This document shows, in pieces, positions 45,569 through 57,176 of a stretch of 64,000 bases of DNA (the first letter of the stretch is position 1; each line of letters opens with the position of its first letter). This stretch comes from Beverwykella pulmonaria (Eukaryota; Ascomycota; Dothideomycetes; Pleosporales; Melanommataceae), in contig BCHH01000004.1 in the NCBI GenBank assembly GCA_001599595.1, positions 1,071,997-1,135,996 of the forward strand, given 5' to 3'. The notes under the pieces were generated by a model. That model ran no database searches, was not told where the DNA came from, and was given only the letters and a program-made list of their open reading frames with translations. Position numbers and translations under genes: made by a program.

Positions 45569-45705
45569 TAGCTATAACAGATTATTCTTATTAAACTGTA
45601 GTAGTATTCGTTGTGCGCATAGGTTTTCTAGTTCCTGAAAGTTAGAGTACCCCTTATTTGTCTCGCCACACAGCGTGTCTCGCTACGCAGGGACGGACGT
45701 TAGTT
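45569..45705 (-). repeat. right 137-bp inverted repeat of the island
   Basis: This is the inverted partner of 37349-37485, gapless, with about 19 mismatches in the 135 bases counted. The outer half is better conserved than the inner half. Confidence 0.85.
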
Positions 45706-45855
45706 TTTATCGTTGAAAGTCAAATGTTAGGCTGTGGTGTGTAAACGTGATGCAAATGCCAGATGCCACATATATGGGCGTCAATCAAGGCTATTGACGC
45801 CGTAATATTCTGATCAGCTAACAGCCATACCTACAACTTCCCTTGCCTACATCGA

Positions 45856-47145
45856 CTACTCTGCATCTTCCGGCGCCACCGGCGGCGTGTCATCAACCTG
45901 AATCCCGCCCCTCTTCTTCTCCTTACTATCATGGAACGGCAATTTCCACCCCCCCTCATCCTCGGGCGTGCTCAGCCACAGCCTCATTAAATGTCTTCTT
46001 GGTGCTGGTGGAGGGTAATCTGTATATGCGGTCCTCGCATGCAGAACATGCGCATTAGATAGAAACTGTATGTCTCCGATTTCGAGAATCATGTGCAGGG
46101 CAAGGCGGACGCAGGTTGCTTCCAGGACTTCGGTGGCGTAGATTTGCGCTGGAGAGAGAGTAGGGATTAGTCCAGCGTCTGAGAAGCGGGTTAGGGAGCG
46201 GATGTAGTAGGGGTCCCATCTGAGATCATCGTTAGTACATCTACTCCCAAAAATGAAGCGGGAAGAGAGCGGGAAGGAAGAAAATGAATGAAAAACTTAC
46301 TTCGAATAAACCCTTGGATTATCCCCCGTCTCCAAATAAAATACACTCGTCCGAATCCACTCCTCCTCGTCCTTACTCGTCTCCCCCTTGCGATCAAAAT
46401 ACCAAATTGGCTGCGCCAGCGTCTCGGCCACATCCGGATGTTCCCTCTGCAGCACATTCCACACATTGTGGCTAGACACGATATCGCTCTCGCCACCCTC
46501 TAGCGCGCGCGCAATACATAACAGTCCGACTAAATCGCCATCGTCGGCGTGGAAGTACTGTCGTGCGTTGGTGCGGTAGATGCGCACCTTGTCGATTTGA
46601 GTAGCGTCCTCGCCGAGATCTTTGACGTGCCCAAGGACGTGGCCACGTCCGTTTTGGGAGACGAAGTATCCGAGGTAGGTCCCCAGGCCCATGTATGCAA
46701 CGGCGGATTTGCGGGTGCCCCATTCGGTAACGGGCAAGCCTTTGAACAGGATGAAGCCTTTGCCATCGATCAATTCCTTGCGCAGCGGAGCAAGGAACTT
46801 GCTAAACTCGGGAAGCTTGAAGTTGTCTTGGGAGATGCCGGTAAGCGGGGTGCCTGATGCAATGAAAGTATCAGCTGCAGCAGAGATCTCGGCATTCTCG
46901 GAGTCACTGAAGTGGTGCGTCCAGCGCTCGGGGTTGTTGATGTAGTCTTCTGCTTTCCAGACTGTGGGGCCGGTGATCTCTTTAGGGAAGTCGGAGTACG
47001 GGCGGAGAAGGTCGTACAGGGGCGCGTGCTGGCCGGAAGTTTTGATGCCATCGGGGTAGATGGCTTTTGGAGCTTTGTGGTTTGCGTATTTGGCTGGGAG
47101 GGGGGAAGTGGAGGGGGGAGCGGTAGCGGTTAGGGACGGAGCCAT
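45856..47145 (-). CDS. TauD/TfdA-family 2-oxoglutarate, Fe(II)-dependent dioxygenase
   Basis: Exons 47145-46301 and 46219-45856 (GTAAGT donor, CTAACG branch, CTCAG acceptor) give 402 aa. The iron-binding facial triad is visible: HxD in YFHADDGDLVG and the distal histidine in NAHVLHART. The arginine that binds the 2-oxoglutarate carboxylate is likely in RRHLMRLWLS. Upstream, KGFILFKGLPV is the strand motif typical of fungal TauD-like proteins. The C-terminus is lysine-rich. Family members oxidise taurine, sulfonates or other small acids; this gene's substrate is not evident. It lies just outside the right end of the inverted-repeat island. No targeting signal is seen. Confidence 0.9.
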
Positions 47146-47725
47146 GTTGGCGATGAGGTGGGAGATGGAGCTATGTATTCAATTGTATGAATTGTGACCT
47201 AGGCGAAAGAAACAGCCGGAAGGAAGGAAACTATATTCCTGATATTGAAAGCAGGAGTATCTCGGATGTTGGAGAGATAAGGTGGTTCGTAGCTCACTCA
47301 ATCGCCATAGCAGCAAAACCAGGAAAAGTGCAAAAGAAGAACGAAAGGAAGTACTTAGACTATTATATATCTACCACATGCCCAAATTCCATAGCTCAAA
47401 TTGTTCGGCCTGTCGTGATATTGCGATATCTAGCTCGGATTGCGTGCTCGAAACCCTGAAGGTTTGACCCCGCCGTCGTCTATCTAAGTCTGACGTAACC
47501 TATGCGGGGCAATTGCGGCGGTTATGTTCCGCTCATGTCTCTCTTTCTAGACGCCATAGACGCTCGTGAGTACAATGGTACCAATAAGTTGCAATTGTTG
47601 TCAGTGTCAGTTTGAAAGCTGGGTTTTGCAACGCATGGCGAAAGGAAGCAAAGGGAAGGATACTTATGAATCGGGTGTAGCAATGCTTGAGCTGCTAAGC
47701 TATCCAACTCACCCAGCCTCAGCTT
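47146..47725. other. intergenic
   Basis: This is the promoter of the dioxygenase gene and the 3' side of the small coiled-coil gene; no other feature is seen. Confidence 0.4.
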
Positions 47726-48323
47726 TTACGTTGCTCGTCCTTGAAGTAGGGTGTTACGGATTCCATGACCAAAGGGTGCATATACAAATCCCAAGTCTTG
47801 CAGCCGCTGTAGAGTAGGATGACGGATCGGATGTGACAAAGACTGCCCTGGGACGAATACGTACTATCAAGACCCTTCAACTTACCAAATTGCCCAACGT
47901 CTCTGGCAAGTCATCAACCGCCATTCCATCACTATTCTCAATCATTCCCTCAAGCTCCTTCTTTCGTCTCATCCTCTCCAAGTTCAGTTCAAAAATCGCT
48001 AGGCCATCGAAAGTCAGCGTTACAAGGCGTGCGAGATTTGAGTCTATACTTTGCAAGTCTCGTTCCATGGCTTTTGCGAAGGCAATGAGTTCGTACCGTT
48101 AGTGCGTGCTTGTGATGTTTATATCTAAACTTGAGATCTTACGCTTTAGGTTATCTGTAGTAAGGTCTAAATTCTGTGAGAGAGATGGTGCTGGGTCGTA
48201 CGAGGCTCCGTTAGGGAAGCAGTGTCGGATTATGCATCTTTCTGTTCGTTCTCTTTCTGTCTGTTCTTCTTCTGCTTCCTCCAGCCTTGAGTCTTTGGTT
48301 CTTTGATGCGGTCCCCAGCCCAT
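47726..48323 (-). CDS. small coiled-coil protein, 5' end overlaps TrhO-like gene
   Basis: Exons 48070-47886 and 47806-47726 are well supported: a helical body (MERDLQSIDSNLARLVTLTF, then FELNLERMRRKKELEGMIE), a donor GTAAGT and a final exon ending GFVYAPFGHGIRN. The upstream exon ends at 48143 with GTAAGA, GCACTAAC branch and AAG acceptor, and carries PSLSQNLDLTTDNLK. In frame, the first ATG is at 48323, inside the last 94 bases of the TrhO-like gene but in another frame, giving 148 aa. Alternatively a CAG acceptor at 48174 marks a start exon not found. I do not recognise the family. Confidence 0.5.
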
Positions 48324-49498
48324 AGTTGGTCTTCTCTTGCTTTCTCGCAAGCACACATCGGCCTGTGCACTCCGTTCGTCTCCCGCTCTTCCCTGCTCGC
48401 AGTCGAAGCGTCCATATCGCGGCAGTCTTGACAGCATCTCGGATCTAGGTCCTGACAATCTTCACAAACCACCGTAACCAGATGGCATCCCCCGGAGCGA
48501 CATTTATCCAATCTTGCCGACAGTTTCTTGCATACCAGGCACCGGGAGACTGGGTCTCCTTCTTCGTCCAAGCCTATGGCACCTCTCGCATCGAAAACGT
48601 AATTCCTCCCCTTGAACAAACTGTCCGCTGGAGTTTTCCTCCCCTCGCGAATCTCCTGATTCATCCACTCCAAATACGCCGCAATGCCTCCCTTCAGAGT
48701 GAAGACTGTCTCGCCCTCACCCAATCGCTCTTGCATCCACCTGACCCCCTTCTCACACCGAATCCCACCCGTACAATATGTCATGATCTGCTTGCCGCCC
48801 ATGTCCCCCTTAAGTTCATCCAAATGTCCCTTAACATACTGTGGCCACTGACTAAACCTGCGAATCGGGGGTCTCAGCGCCGGCTCGCCCGTCAACGGCG
48901 ACACGAAGTATCCAATTCTTGACTCGTAATGGTTTCGCACATCGACCAGCACGCTCTGTTTCCCCTCCTCGTGGCATTTGTCATGGAACGCCGCGGGTTC
49001 TAATGCGACCACTTTCCCCCAGTCCGACGGCGCATATCCCTCGACGCCCATGGGCGTAGCCTCCGCCACCACCCTCACATTCGCTTTACCACCGAACACA
49101 CACGCGCATCCGGTGGTAGGCTTAAAAAACTTCCGCCTCGCCTCATCCTCACTACTATCCTCACCACCCAGCCCCAATCCCACAAAGCTCCAATGCCTTA
49201 CACACGCCTGCATAAACTCCTCAACATCTTCCGCGCTGCCGCCGACGGTGACATTGAAGCCCTCGGGCGCGATGCGGATCTTGCCGCCGAGGCGCAGCGA
49301 CGTTGTGAGCTGTGTGTACCAGGCTGCAAGAGCGGGGAGGTCGGTTGTGAGGATGGGGAGCGCCGGGGGCGCCGCGTAGTAGCGGTAGAAGAGGAGGACG
49401 GTGCCCGGGGTAGGGGACGAGATGGAGTGGTTGCAGGTGCAGGTGTAGGATACGGGGTCTGATGTTCCTGAGGCGCAGGCGCGGTCTACGAGGTCCAT
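48230..49498 (-). CDS. rhodanese-domain protein, TrhO/TSTD2-like
   Basis: A single-exon 422-aa protein. The N-terminal third is the acylphosphatase-like domain seen in TrhO (YceA) proteins (LRLGGKIRIAPEGFNVTVGG); next is the rhodanese domain with LVDVRNHYESRIGYF and the active-site loop YCTGGIRCEKG, whose cysteine would carry the persulfide or act in catalysis; the C-terminus is a cysteine-rich zinc-binding-like segment (CLVCKKL, CRSGGCHL, CEDCQDLDPRCCQDC). Bacterial TrhO hydroxylates U34 of tRNA; the eukaryotic relatives (TSTD2) are less studied. The last 30 residues are K/Q/N-rich and overlap the predicted start of the downstream coiled-coil gene. Confidence 0.88.
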   Translation of the reverse strand: MDLVDRACASGTSDPVSYTCTCNHSISSPTPGTVLLFYRYYAAPPALPILTTDLPALAAWYTQLTTSLRLGGKIRIAPEGFNVTVGGSAEDVEEFMQACVRHWSFVGLGLGGEDSSEDEARRKFFKPTTGCACVFGGKANVRVVAEATPMGVEGYAPSDWGKVVALEPAAFHDKCHEEGKQSVLVDVRNHYESRIGYFVSPLTGEPALRPPIRRFSQWPQYVKGHLDELKGDMGGKQIMTYCTGGIRCEKGVRWMQERLGEGETVFTLKGGIAAYLEWMNQEIREGRKTPADSLFKGRNYVFDARGAIGLDEEGDPVSRCLVCKKLSARLDKCRSGGCHLVTVVCEDCQDLDPRCCQDCRDMDASTASREERETNGVHRPMCACEKAREDQLWAGDRIKEPKTQGWRKQKKNRQKENEQKDA

Positions 49499-50009
49499 GA
49501 CGTGTGGAAATCGGTTTTTGGTGGTGATGTGGTTATGTCAAGGTCGCGCTTTTGCGTTCCACTTCATGGGATAGTGGGGGTGGTGGGGTCATATATAAAA
49601 AACTTCAAGCGAGGAATTGTAAACACATGTTGCCCAATTTTTGTTGACGTCAAAGAATTCTATCATTGACCCTAGCAACACTGATGATTCTGAAGTACAA
49701 AGTGACTCTAGTTTTCGTTGAAGTCGAAGCGCATGCGCCATCCAATTTGAACGGGAAATAATAAGCCACACACGTGTAAGTCCATATGAATTCGGCTTCA
49801 GAAGAATCCAGAGTCCTATTGTGTCTCTAATCAATTGTTGATCGTCTGTGCCAGCGACGTTCGTCCAACGATATCAGCCGACTCACCAATCTCAAGCCCG
49901 ATGAAGAAGCCTACCAACCAGCTTCCTGCTAGAAAGTCTTTGCCCCAATCTACCTAAACACCATCCCCACCAATTCCAGCCCTGCAAACCCACCCAACCC
50001 GTGTACCAT
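49499..50009. other. intergenic
   Basis: This is the TrhO-like promoter side and the 3' end of the Sro7-like gene. Small frames here are not coding in character. Confidence 0.4.
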
Positions 50010-53000
50010 CTAAAACCCAAACTTACTCTTCACAGCCCCCATAACCATATTCTTCTTCTGTTTGTTCACAAACTTGTTAACATCACTCGCCCACCCCGCA
50101 CTATTCTCCTCAAGACTATTCATGCTATCGCCCACAATGTTCAGCCGTTCGGTACGTTCATTGAGCTGTCTCGATGCCCAGGCGCCCCAGCCTTCCTCAC
50201 CGGCTGCAGCAGCAGTGGATGAAGATGCGGCACCGGGTCGCGCTTCCCGGCGGCGCTGGTCCTCGTCTGAGCGGGCTTGGGCGAGCATGCGTTTTGACGG
50301 CGGACGATCGGGACCACCGACTAGATGATGGATTAGGGCAGGTGTGGGAAGAGTGAGAGAAGACTTACTGAGGAGGTCCATGTCTGCGGGCGTCACGTAT
50401 TGTGTCCCGGATATCCATTGCATGTTCGAGATTGTGGGTCTGGGTGGGATGAGTAGCTCTGGGTTCATCAATATGTCTCTGGTTTGATCCCTAGAGAGTG
50501 TTAGCGTTGATGGCCCACTCTTTGTCCTAAGTTGAACTTGCAATTTGTAACCGATGCCAAAGACGTTGATCAGCGCCATCTCAGCAGGCCCTTTCCACCC
50601 AAAGATATCGCCAGTACTCGTGATCACAGCCTCGGAGAACCGTCGAATGTCCAGAACACCATCCACTTTGACCGATCCAATCTCTTTCAGTGCAGGTATG
50701 GAATACGCCCTCGCGCATCCGTCGCCATAGAGACCAAGCAGAGCATATCCAAAGTCTTCGTACCGCACAACAGCGGCGGAATCGCATATAAATTCGTCCC
50801 AGGTTTTATGAGCGCCCTTGTGTGTTGCGGGTTTGAAGATTCTGGCCCCCGAAGAGGTGGCTGCAACCAGGACACCGTTGATCTTCCTGCCATCTCGTAG
50901 CCCAGCTACCACGGACTGTGAAGCATATGCTGGACGACCAGACTCTGCATGAATGGGACAAATGCTGATGATCCGGTCATCGAGCGAAGATGCTCCTACG
51001 AAACTTGCCGAGTAAAGTCCGCCTTTCTCCGGTAGCATCTTGAATGTGGCAAGATGGCCCAAATTCGTTCCTACGTGAAGTAGAATGCTAGAGTAGTCAT
51101 CACCCTCTAGTGCCATCACACTAAATTCCATACTAGTCGCCCATTCCGGCTTGACTGCAGCAGGCTGAGTAGAGCTTCGTCGGAAGCTGCCGCGCTTCTC
51201 CGCCTTGACAAAGTCACCGACGTTGGCGCTGTATATTACTGCTGGTCCTCTGAGATCAATGATAGCCAAGCTACCGCCTTCGAAGCCAGCTGCGACAAAA
51301 CCAACATCTGAATGCTTCAATGCTGTTACGGGGCCGTTGCTTTCATTCAACAGGGTGAACGGCAGCAATCCTTCTTTGAGTGCGGCTTCAGTTCTATCAG
51401 TGATAGACGTGAGCACACCCGGTGCATTTGGTCTAGGAGGGAATTCCTGCCCGGGATGCTTGTTGATTCCCCATCGGAAGACAACCACCTCGCCAGACCT
51501 AAGGCCAACAGACAGCTCGGATGCAGCGCCTGAGAAGGACATACAAGTTACCTCGACATCTTCGTGTCGACCTACGGCACGGGCCACGTCTAGTTGAAGA
51601 AGGGTATCGTTTTCAATCTCGTCTGCATGACCAGCATCCCAGAGCCTTACGGTCCCATCAGCATGAGAAGTTTGGACAATGTTTCGATGTTCAAATCTCT
51701 TCGATGGAAGTTTTGCCTCGGCGCCACCTGTGAGAAACGGAGGACCACGCTGTCTTTTTTCAGTCATTCCTAGCCACCTTGTTCGCTCAACAGGTGCCAG
51801 GGTTGTGTAGTTGATAAATGGATGGACTAGTGTCATCGAGAGATGCAGCTGGTTAGTTGGCGTCACGGGCATCCCGCTTGGAAAAGAGAGCGTGATTATT
51901 TCCCCGGATGCCAGAAGAGCTATAATAGCAATAGGGTCATGCGCTCCCGCAAAGTGTGGAGAGGAGCGGGGAATAAAGCACAAATCGACTACCTCGGTAT
52001 TTGGAGGACATGGGAGTATTCTTTGGCGTTTGGGATTTTCGAAGTGGTCAGACAGAACTTGCCACGAGGAGGTGCTGTACACGGGCGTGCGACCAAGTTC
52101 AAAGAAAGTCAGCGATTTGGTAGTCAAGGTAGATGGGGCACCGCCAGCAATCAGAATGCCAGTGTCGTCGGGATCTTGGTTGGCGCACCACGCAATGCGG
52201 AAAATGGGAGACTTGATGGAGAATGTGCCTGGGGCGGCGCCTGGACTGAAAGTGCCCGGGCCTGGTTTGTTTATATTCGTATCCTGAAGTGTTCTGGCTT
52301 GGATGATTCTTCCATCCTTCGGGTCCCAGACAACGATACTGCTGTCCTCGTGGCCGGTCAAAATGAAGGTTCCAGTCGGATGCCACACAGCTTGCGTTAA
52401 GGGAGGACTCCTCTCTTTGAAGATGGACGCCGGGTCTGAATCCCCACCAGGAGCGCCTTTCGGCAACACATAGTGGAAGAACTTGGTAGCTTTGTTCTGC
52501 TTAAACGAGTAGATGACAGCGCCGTCGGTGTAACCAATCAGCAGGGTGCCAATGTCTCGAGGGTGAAAGGAGAGAGTGACTATCGAGGTCAGTCGGGATC
52601 GAGGGAACTGCTCTCGCCACAGGTTCGGGATTTTGAAAGGCGCAAGGTGCTCGCGGTCGAGGTCGTATGCAAGAACGTCGCCGTTTTGAGTGCCAAGGAG
52701 CGCATAGTCGAGCGTTGGATCGCTGTGGAGCGCGGTGATCTTTGCGGGCGGGGAGTGCGCGTTGACCAGCCTCTTTGCCTCTAAGGAGTAGACCTGCAGA
52801 TCATTCCTTGAGTCCACACACAGGATCTTGTTTGCACAGAACTGCAGTATCTTCACTGATGCGCGCTGCGGGAGCGGCAGAACGACCTCGACGCGCTTCT
52901 GCCCGAATACGTAGATCTGGCCGGGGCCAAACTTGCTGTCGTTGGTGCCGACGGCGATGAGGGATTGTACGGGGTCGTAGGCTATTTGTGAGATCTGAGA

Positions 53001-53163
53001 ATTGAGGCCGAAGTTGCGGATCTTGAGGGTGCTTGGTTAGCTGGACCGCGCGCGGCGTGGCGGGGTGGAAACCTACATGATCGAGCACAAAAAGATCAGA
53101 TCCTAGGCCAGTGGAGAGGTCGTTGGGCACGCCAGCTTGCTTGCCACGCAGGAGATGTGCCAT
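50010..53163 (-). CDS. SRO7: Lgl/tomosyn-family protein, Sro7-like exocytosis regulator
   Basis: Exons 53163-53077, 53021-50542, 50490-50369 and 50320-50010 give 999 aa, close to yeast Sro7. It begins MAHLLRGKQAGVPNDLS and has two WD40 propellers (for example DGAVIYSF, SSIVVWDPKDGRI, GTVRLWDA, GSLAIIDLRG), the LGL-type segment RPTISNMQWISGTQYVTPADMD and a SNARE-like C-tail (ERTERLNIVGDSMNSLEENS then WASDVNKFV). Sro7/Lgl proteins bind the t-SNARE Sec9/SNAP-25 and Rab GTPase Sec4 to control vesicle fusion. Two introns are multiples of three and hidden in the ORF; the one at 50491-50541 starts with GC rather than GT (GCAAGT). Confidence 0.93.
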
Positions 53164-53677
53164 GGTGTTGCACCTGTCTCATGTCTTTGTTCCAGCGAAG
53201 GTGGAATACGAAGGCTGTGGGAGGCTGACTCTGTGTTGTCTTGGGTCTTTACAATAAGACGCGTTGGGTGACGTAAATCTGCAAGGGCAGCATTTTGGCG
53301 GGGGCGGAACGATGCAACACCACGAAGAACCTACACTTCACTTGTTTGCAGTACATTCACAGCGCAGAATAGATTTCGAAAGTCCCTTTTGGTATTACAA
53401 TACTATCTCTAGTCTAGTCTGATATACTCTGATCCGACGAACGCATTTTCTGTTCGCTAGTCAACCTGTCCGCATTGACAGAAAAATAGCAATAGGTAAA
53501 CCTTCACACAGAACCCTTACGGATAGAACGGAATCGCACCAAGCAACGAAAAGAAGTAAACAGGATAGAACACCCGACTCACAGTCCGCACAGTGCGACA
53601 TCACCGCCGCAGAACGCCGTCCATATGACCTATGCTTTCCAAAGTACCGTGCCCAAACGCCTTCCCCATTCCGAACT
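53164..53677. other. intergenic
   Basis: This is the promoter of the Sro7-like gene and the 3' side of the next minus-strand gene; no further feature is seen. Confidence 0.4.
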
Positions 53678-56518
53678 TCACGCCACCATTGGCGCCCCAT
53701 TGACAGGTGGTTGCCCATTGTACTGTGCGTTAGGGGGCTGTGGCGTTCCCGAATCTTGTCTGGTGCTGAAGCTGTGCTGCGCCGCCAAACGAGCTTGGGA
53801 CTGCTGCGTTTGCTGCCGCTCCAACATCATTTGCTGGTGGTTAGACGACATCGAACTGGACACAATGGACGCAGCCTGAGCCGGAGTAACAGGTTGAGGA
53901 GCTTGCGGAGCACCATACTGAGACTGCTGTCCATAGTAGCTGGAGCGCACCTGACCTCCCGACACTGGTGTGCCAAAAGCAGAACGGGATCCATAGCCAG
54001 CGAGGTTCATTGGTGCAGTGGCTGCTTTGAGAGGCGAACCTGTCCGACCATGAGGGCTCTGCACTGCGTTGTAGCTGTGCATGGGCGCGACATTCTGCGG
54101 TCGTTGATAGTAACCATTCTGTGCCTGTTGCGGTGGATATCGATTCTGAGTCTGGACTTGGGGGGAGGATTGATAGTACTGCGAATTGCCAACCCCGCCA
54201 TAGTTGCTGGACGCCGCAGGTCGTTGCCCTGAATAAAACTGCTGTGGGGCGGCCTGGGCATACCCTGTTCTTGGCGTCTGTTGCCCATACGCCTGCGTTG
54301 CTGGGTAGCTTTGTCGAGGAGTGCTGCTAGGATAAGCAGCTGTCGGCGCTTGGTAGGGTTGGGAGTGACTCGAAGACGTGCGCTGGTAGTGGACCGAAGG
54401 TGATCGATGCACTGATTGCTGTTGTGGGTAGTACGATTGGGCATTTGACGCAGGCCGAGCCGATGACACGTGGGTGGATGGAGTCGACCGAGGGTATTGA
54501 GCATTAGCAGGAGGATAATGGGCATGTGTTCCAGATCCGGACGATGTCATACGGGAAAGAGTCGGAGGGGCGGTAGCAACGGGGATGGTCGGCGCTTTAG
54601 CAAGCCTGGAGATATAGTCTTCTTCCAGAACACCCTGGTTATCTCTGGTCTCGAGGATGATAGTTCGACTGATATTCAACTCTTCCAACTGATCGCCATT
54701 CAGTTTAGCCACGGCATAAGGAGGAAGCTGAGATATCATCAAGGTCAGCTGTGACTTGAGTATCTTGTACACGTCGAATTCTTCTGACGATGGAGTGGAC
54801 GGGCTTCCTGCAAGTGATGCAAGGGACGAGTTTTGAATAACGGGTGTACGCGGGTTGGTAGCCAAGGATGAATTTCGAATACGCTGATGCGATGCCAATG
54901 TCGCCAGAAGGTCGGTTATCTCGTCAAGGATTTCATCTGTGTTTTTCTCAAGATCAGACTTCTCTTTCACGAAGGGATCAGCTTCAGCAGGGGTGAAGTT
55001 CTCGACAGCCTCTTTGAAGTCCTCCTCTTCGTCAGCCGCACCGTTTGCGTCGACTTCTGAGGACTCATCCATGCCAAGCAGCTCAGGATCAATCGGGAAT
55101 GTGTCGTTGAAACGCTTCTCTCCGACCTTTTTCCACCATATCTTATTCTTGGTTTCCTCGGGGATAATGGCAGTAGCGTCATCTCGACTCGGTGCGAAAC
55201 TAGAGTATACACTGCGAAATAATGCATCCTCTCGGGCTTGCTGAACGGCTGCAAGGGAAGCCTCGGAGGGTGGCAATTGCGCTTCTCCAGTACTAAGGGC
55301 CCGCTGTCGACTCTTCTGCTTGGCAGTAGGTGAGGTCGGGTCCTTGGGCATATCGACTCCTCCATACCCCAACCAATGGCCGGTGGACTGGCCTTGATTT
55401 GCATACGAGTGTGAACTCTTTCGACTAGCCTTGGGCAACGAGTCCACGGCTGCGAATGTAATGGTGCTTCCTTTCGTGGTGAGTGGTTTTGCAAGTTTTG
55501 GGGGGCTAAGCTGAGGTATATGCGCGGGTGGACGGTAGAGCTCTCCGAAAGTTGCAACCTTCTTCTTTGGTTTGTCGTCGGCCTCTTCTGGGAGTGGGTA
55601 GACTTGAGTGGTGGAGATAATGTTTGGAAGACTCGATTCCTGCAGAGGCAGTAGGACTTGAATCGACGTGTCTAGACTCGGAGTACCCTGTATGTTCGGA
55701 GCAGACACACGCACAGGCTGTTGCAAGCTAGAGAACAGCTGCTTTGGACCTTGCGCGCTTCCGTATAGTGTAAGAACCGTCCGACTCTCTGGTGCTTCCT
55801 CTTTGATTTCAACAGGCTCAGCCTCGACCTCGTCGGTATTGTTTTCTCCTCCGCTGTCTGCGGAGTTTTCCTTCCCATGCGCATGCAAGTCACGAACCTC
55901 CTCTCTTGTGGCCAAGTTCTTCAACATTTTTCGGAATGCAAGCACCTGGAGGCGAGTTTGCTCAATGGACTGATGCTCATCGCTTGATTCGCCTGCCCCA
56001 AGAGAAGCCAGGACCTTGACACTTGCACTTTCTACGTCGCGTTCCAAGGCCTCCAGGGAGTTGTATGAACCATGCTTGATCAAATTGGCAATAGTCGTAG
56101 GGCCATCCGGTGTGGTCAGTTTGGCTCGCTTCGATTCGGATTGGCCTGATGCGGCTCGAGGGATGGCAGAGGTAATCGGGAGGTTCAATATGGAAGGTTG
56201 GGTGTCGTAGCTACAATGCGCTTGGGTTTAACGGTGGACTTAGGGGAGAGATACGGGGTAGTGCATGCAGGTTGTGGGGGAAATGTGCGATCCGGATGTC
56301 TCGTACCTTTTCAACACTGATAATATATCATCCAGCACGGTCTGTCGGGAGTGGCTGGTGCCGTTGACCACATTTCCAGTCCCAGAGACGGACGCGCCGT
56401 TGGAGAGTTGTGCAGGCGGCGTGTCCGAGCGTTTCCGCTTTGCGAGCGACGGCAGCGTGGACGCGGGGGGCAGCACCGGCGAGGTCAGAGTGCCGTTGGT
56501 GGTGGTGGTGGTGGCCAT
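53678..56518 (-). CDS. large Q/Y/S-rich protein, unrecognised
   Basis: Exons 56518-56307 and 56210-53678 give 914 aa. The start at 56518 (MATTTTT) was preferred to an in-frame ATG at 56542. Residues 1-60 hold KRKRSDTP, a nuclear-localisation-like patch. A structured middle part includes TFGELYRPPAHIPQLSPPK, NKIWWKKVGEKRF and KILKSQLTLMISQLPPYAV followed by LNGDQLEELNISR. The last 350 residues are a glutamine/tyrosine/proline-rich low-complexity tail. The pattern suggests a nuclear, perhaps chromatin- or transcription-associated, protein, but that is inference from composition. It is divergent from the plus-strand gene at 57177. Confidence 0.75.
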
Positions 56519-57176
56519 GATGGTGAGGGTGATGGTGGGCACCGTTCGCGATGCCGTGGAGAGGGTCCAACGCGCTCAGGGCGGCCGAAGGAGTGGTTCG
56601 TTGGAGGCTTCACCAACCTCGCTACCACGCCACCCACGAGTAGGCGACGGATAAAGAGAGGAGTGCACAGCGTGATGCAGGCTAGGTGTGTGGATGGCAC
56701 TCGACGGAATGCGCGCACGATGGGGAACGCGACGGGGATGGCGTGAAGTTGGGCGTCGGTTTTGTATGGGAGAAAGTCGACAAGAGAACGCGAGGCGCTG
56801 GTGCGCCAAGGGAATGTGCCTCAGTTGCACGGGAAAATCAATGCAATGAAAACAACCGCCACGCACCAGCCGTGATGCAAGACTCGATGCCGTGATGAGT
56901 GTCAAAGATATCAAGGTATGCGCATTCAATGTGTGTAGCTGAACGGGCTGCGTCTGCGTGGTGCTCTTGGTGGAGGAGTCCAAAGTGAGTTAGCGGTATT
57001 TAATGGCCCTATGCGGGCTAGCGCCGCAATAAATAACATTGCCGTTCCACAGCATCTTCCTCACAGTCGACCACTGCTCACCTTTGATTCACCCTGTTCA
57101 CTGCGCGCCTGTACTCACGCTGCCAGCTTTGTCGATGAATGCCATTGATTCCACCTCTGGCCGTCCCAGGTAGCCC
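56519..57176. promoter_or_regulatory. divergent promoter region
   Basis: This lies between the start of the Q/Y-rich protein gene and the inferred start of the mitochondrial-type gene. Reverse-strand histidine-like repeats here (GGTGGTGGTGG) are simple sequence. An upstream exon of either gene could lie here. Confidence 0.4.

Larger units (their letters stand above)
37349..45705. mobile_element. 8.36-kb island bounded by 137-bp inverted repeats
   Basis: The ends at 37349-37485 and 45569-45705 are inverted copies that align without gaps over 137 bp at about 86% identity by hand count, both starting AACTAACGTC and ending CTATAGCTA or its near match. Between them lie a dead Tc1/mariner element, a tRNA-like insert, a MITE and two unrecognised small genes. 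Similarity stops sharply at both inner edges. Subterminal CGAGACA words are repeated within each end. I found no intact transposase for the outer repeats and no convincing target-site duplication, so it could be a non-autonomous transposon carrying cargo, or two opposed copies of a short repeat. Confidence 0.55.

Noticed and set aside
49589..49834. 81-codon minus-strand frame
   Set aside because: It has no coding signature and lies in the promoter region of the TrhO-like gene.
56328..56570. Histidine-rich minus-strand frame
   Set aside because: It is a shifted reading of the threonine-repeat start of the Q/Y-rich protein gene.
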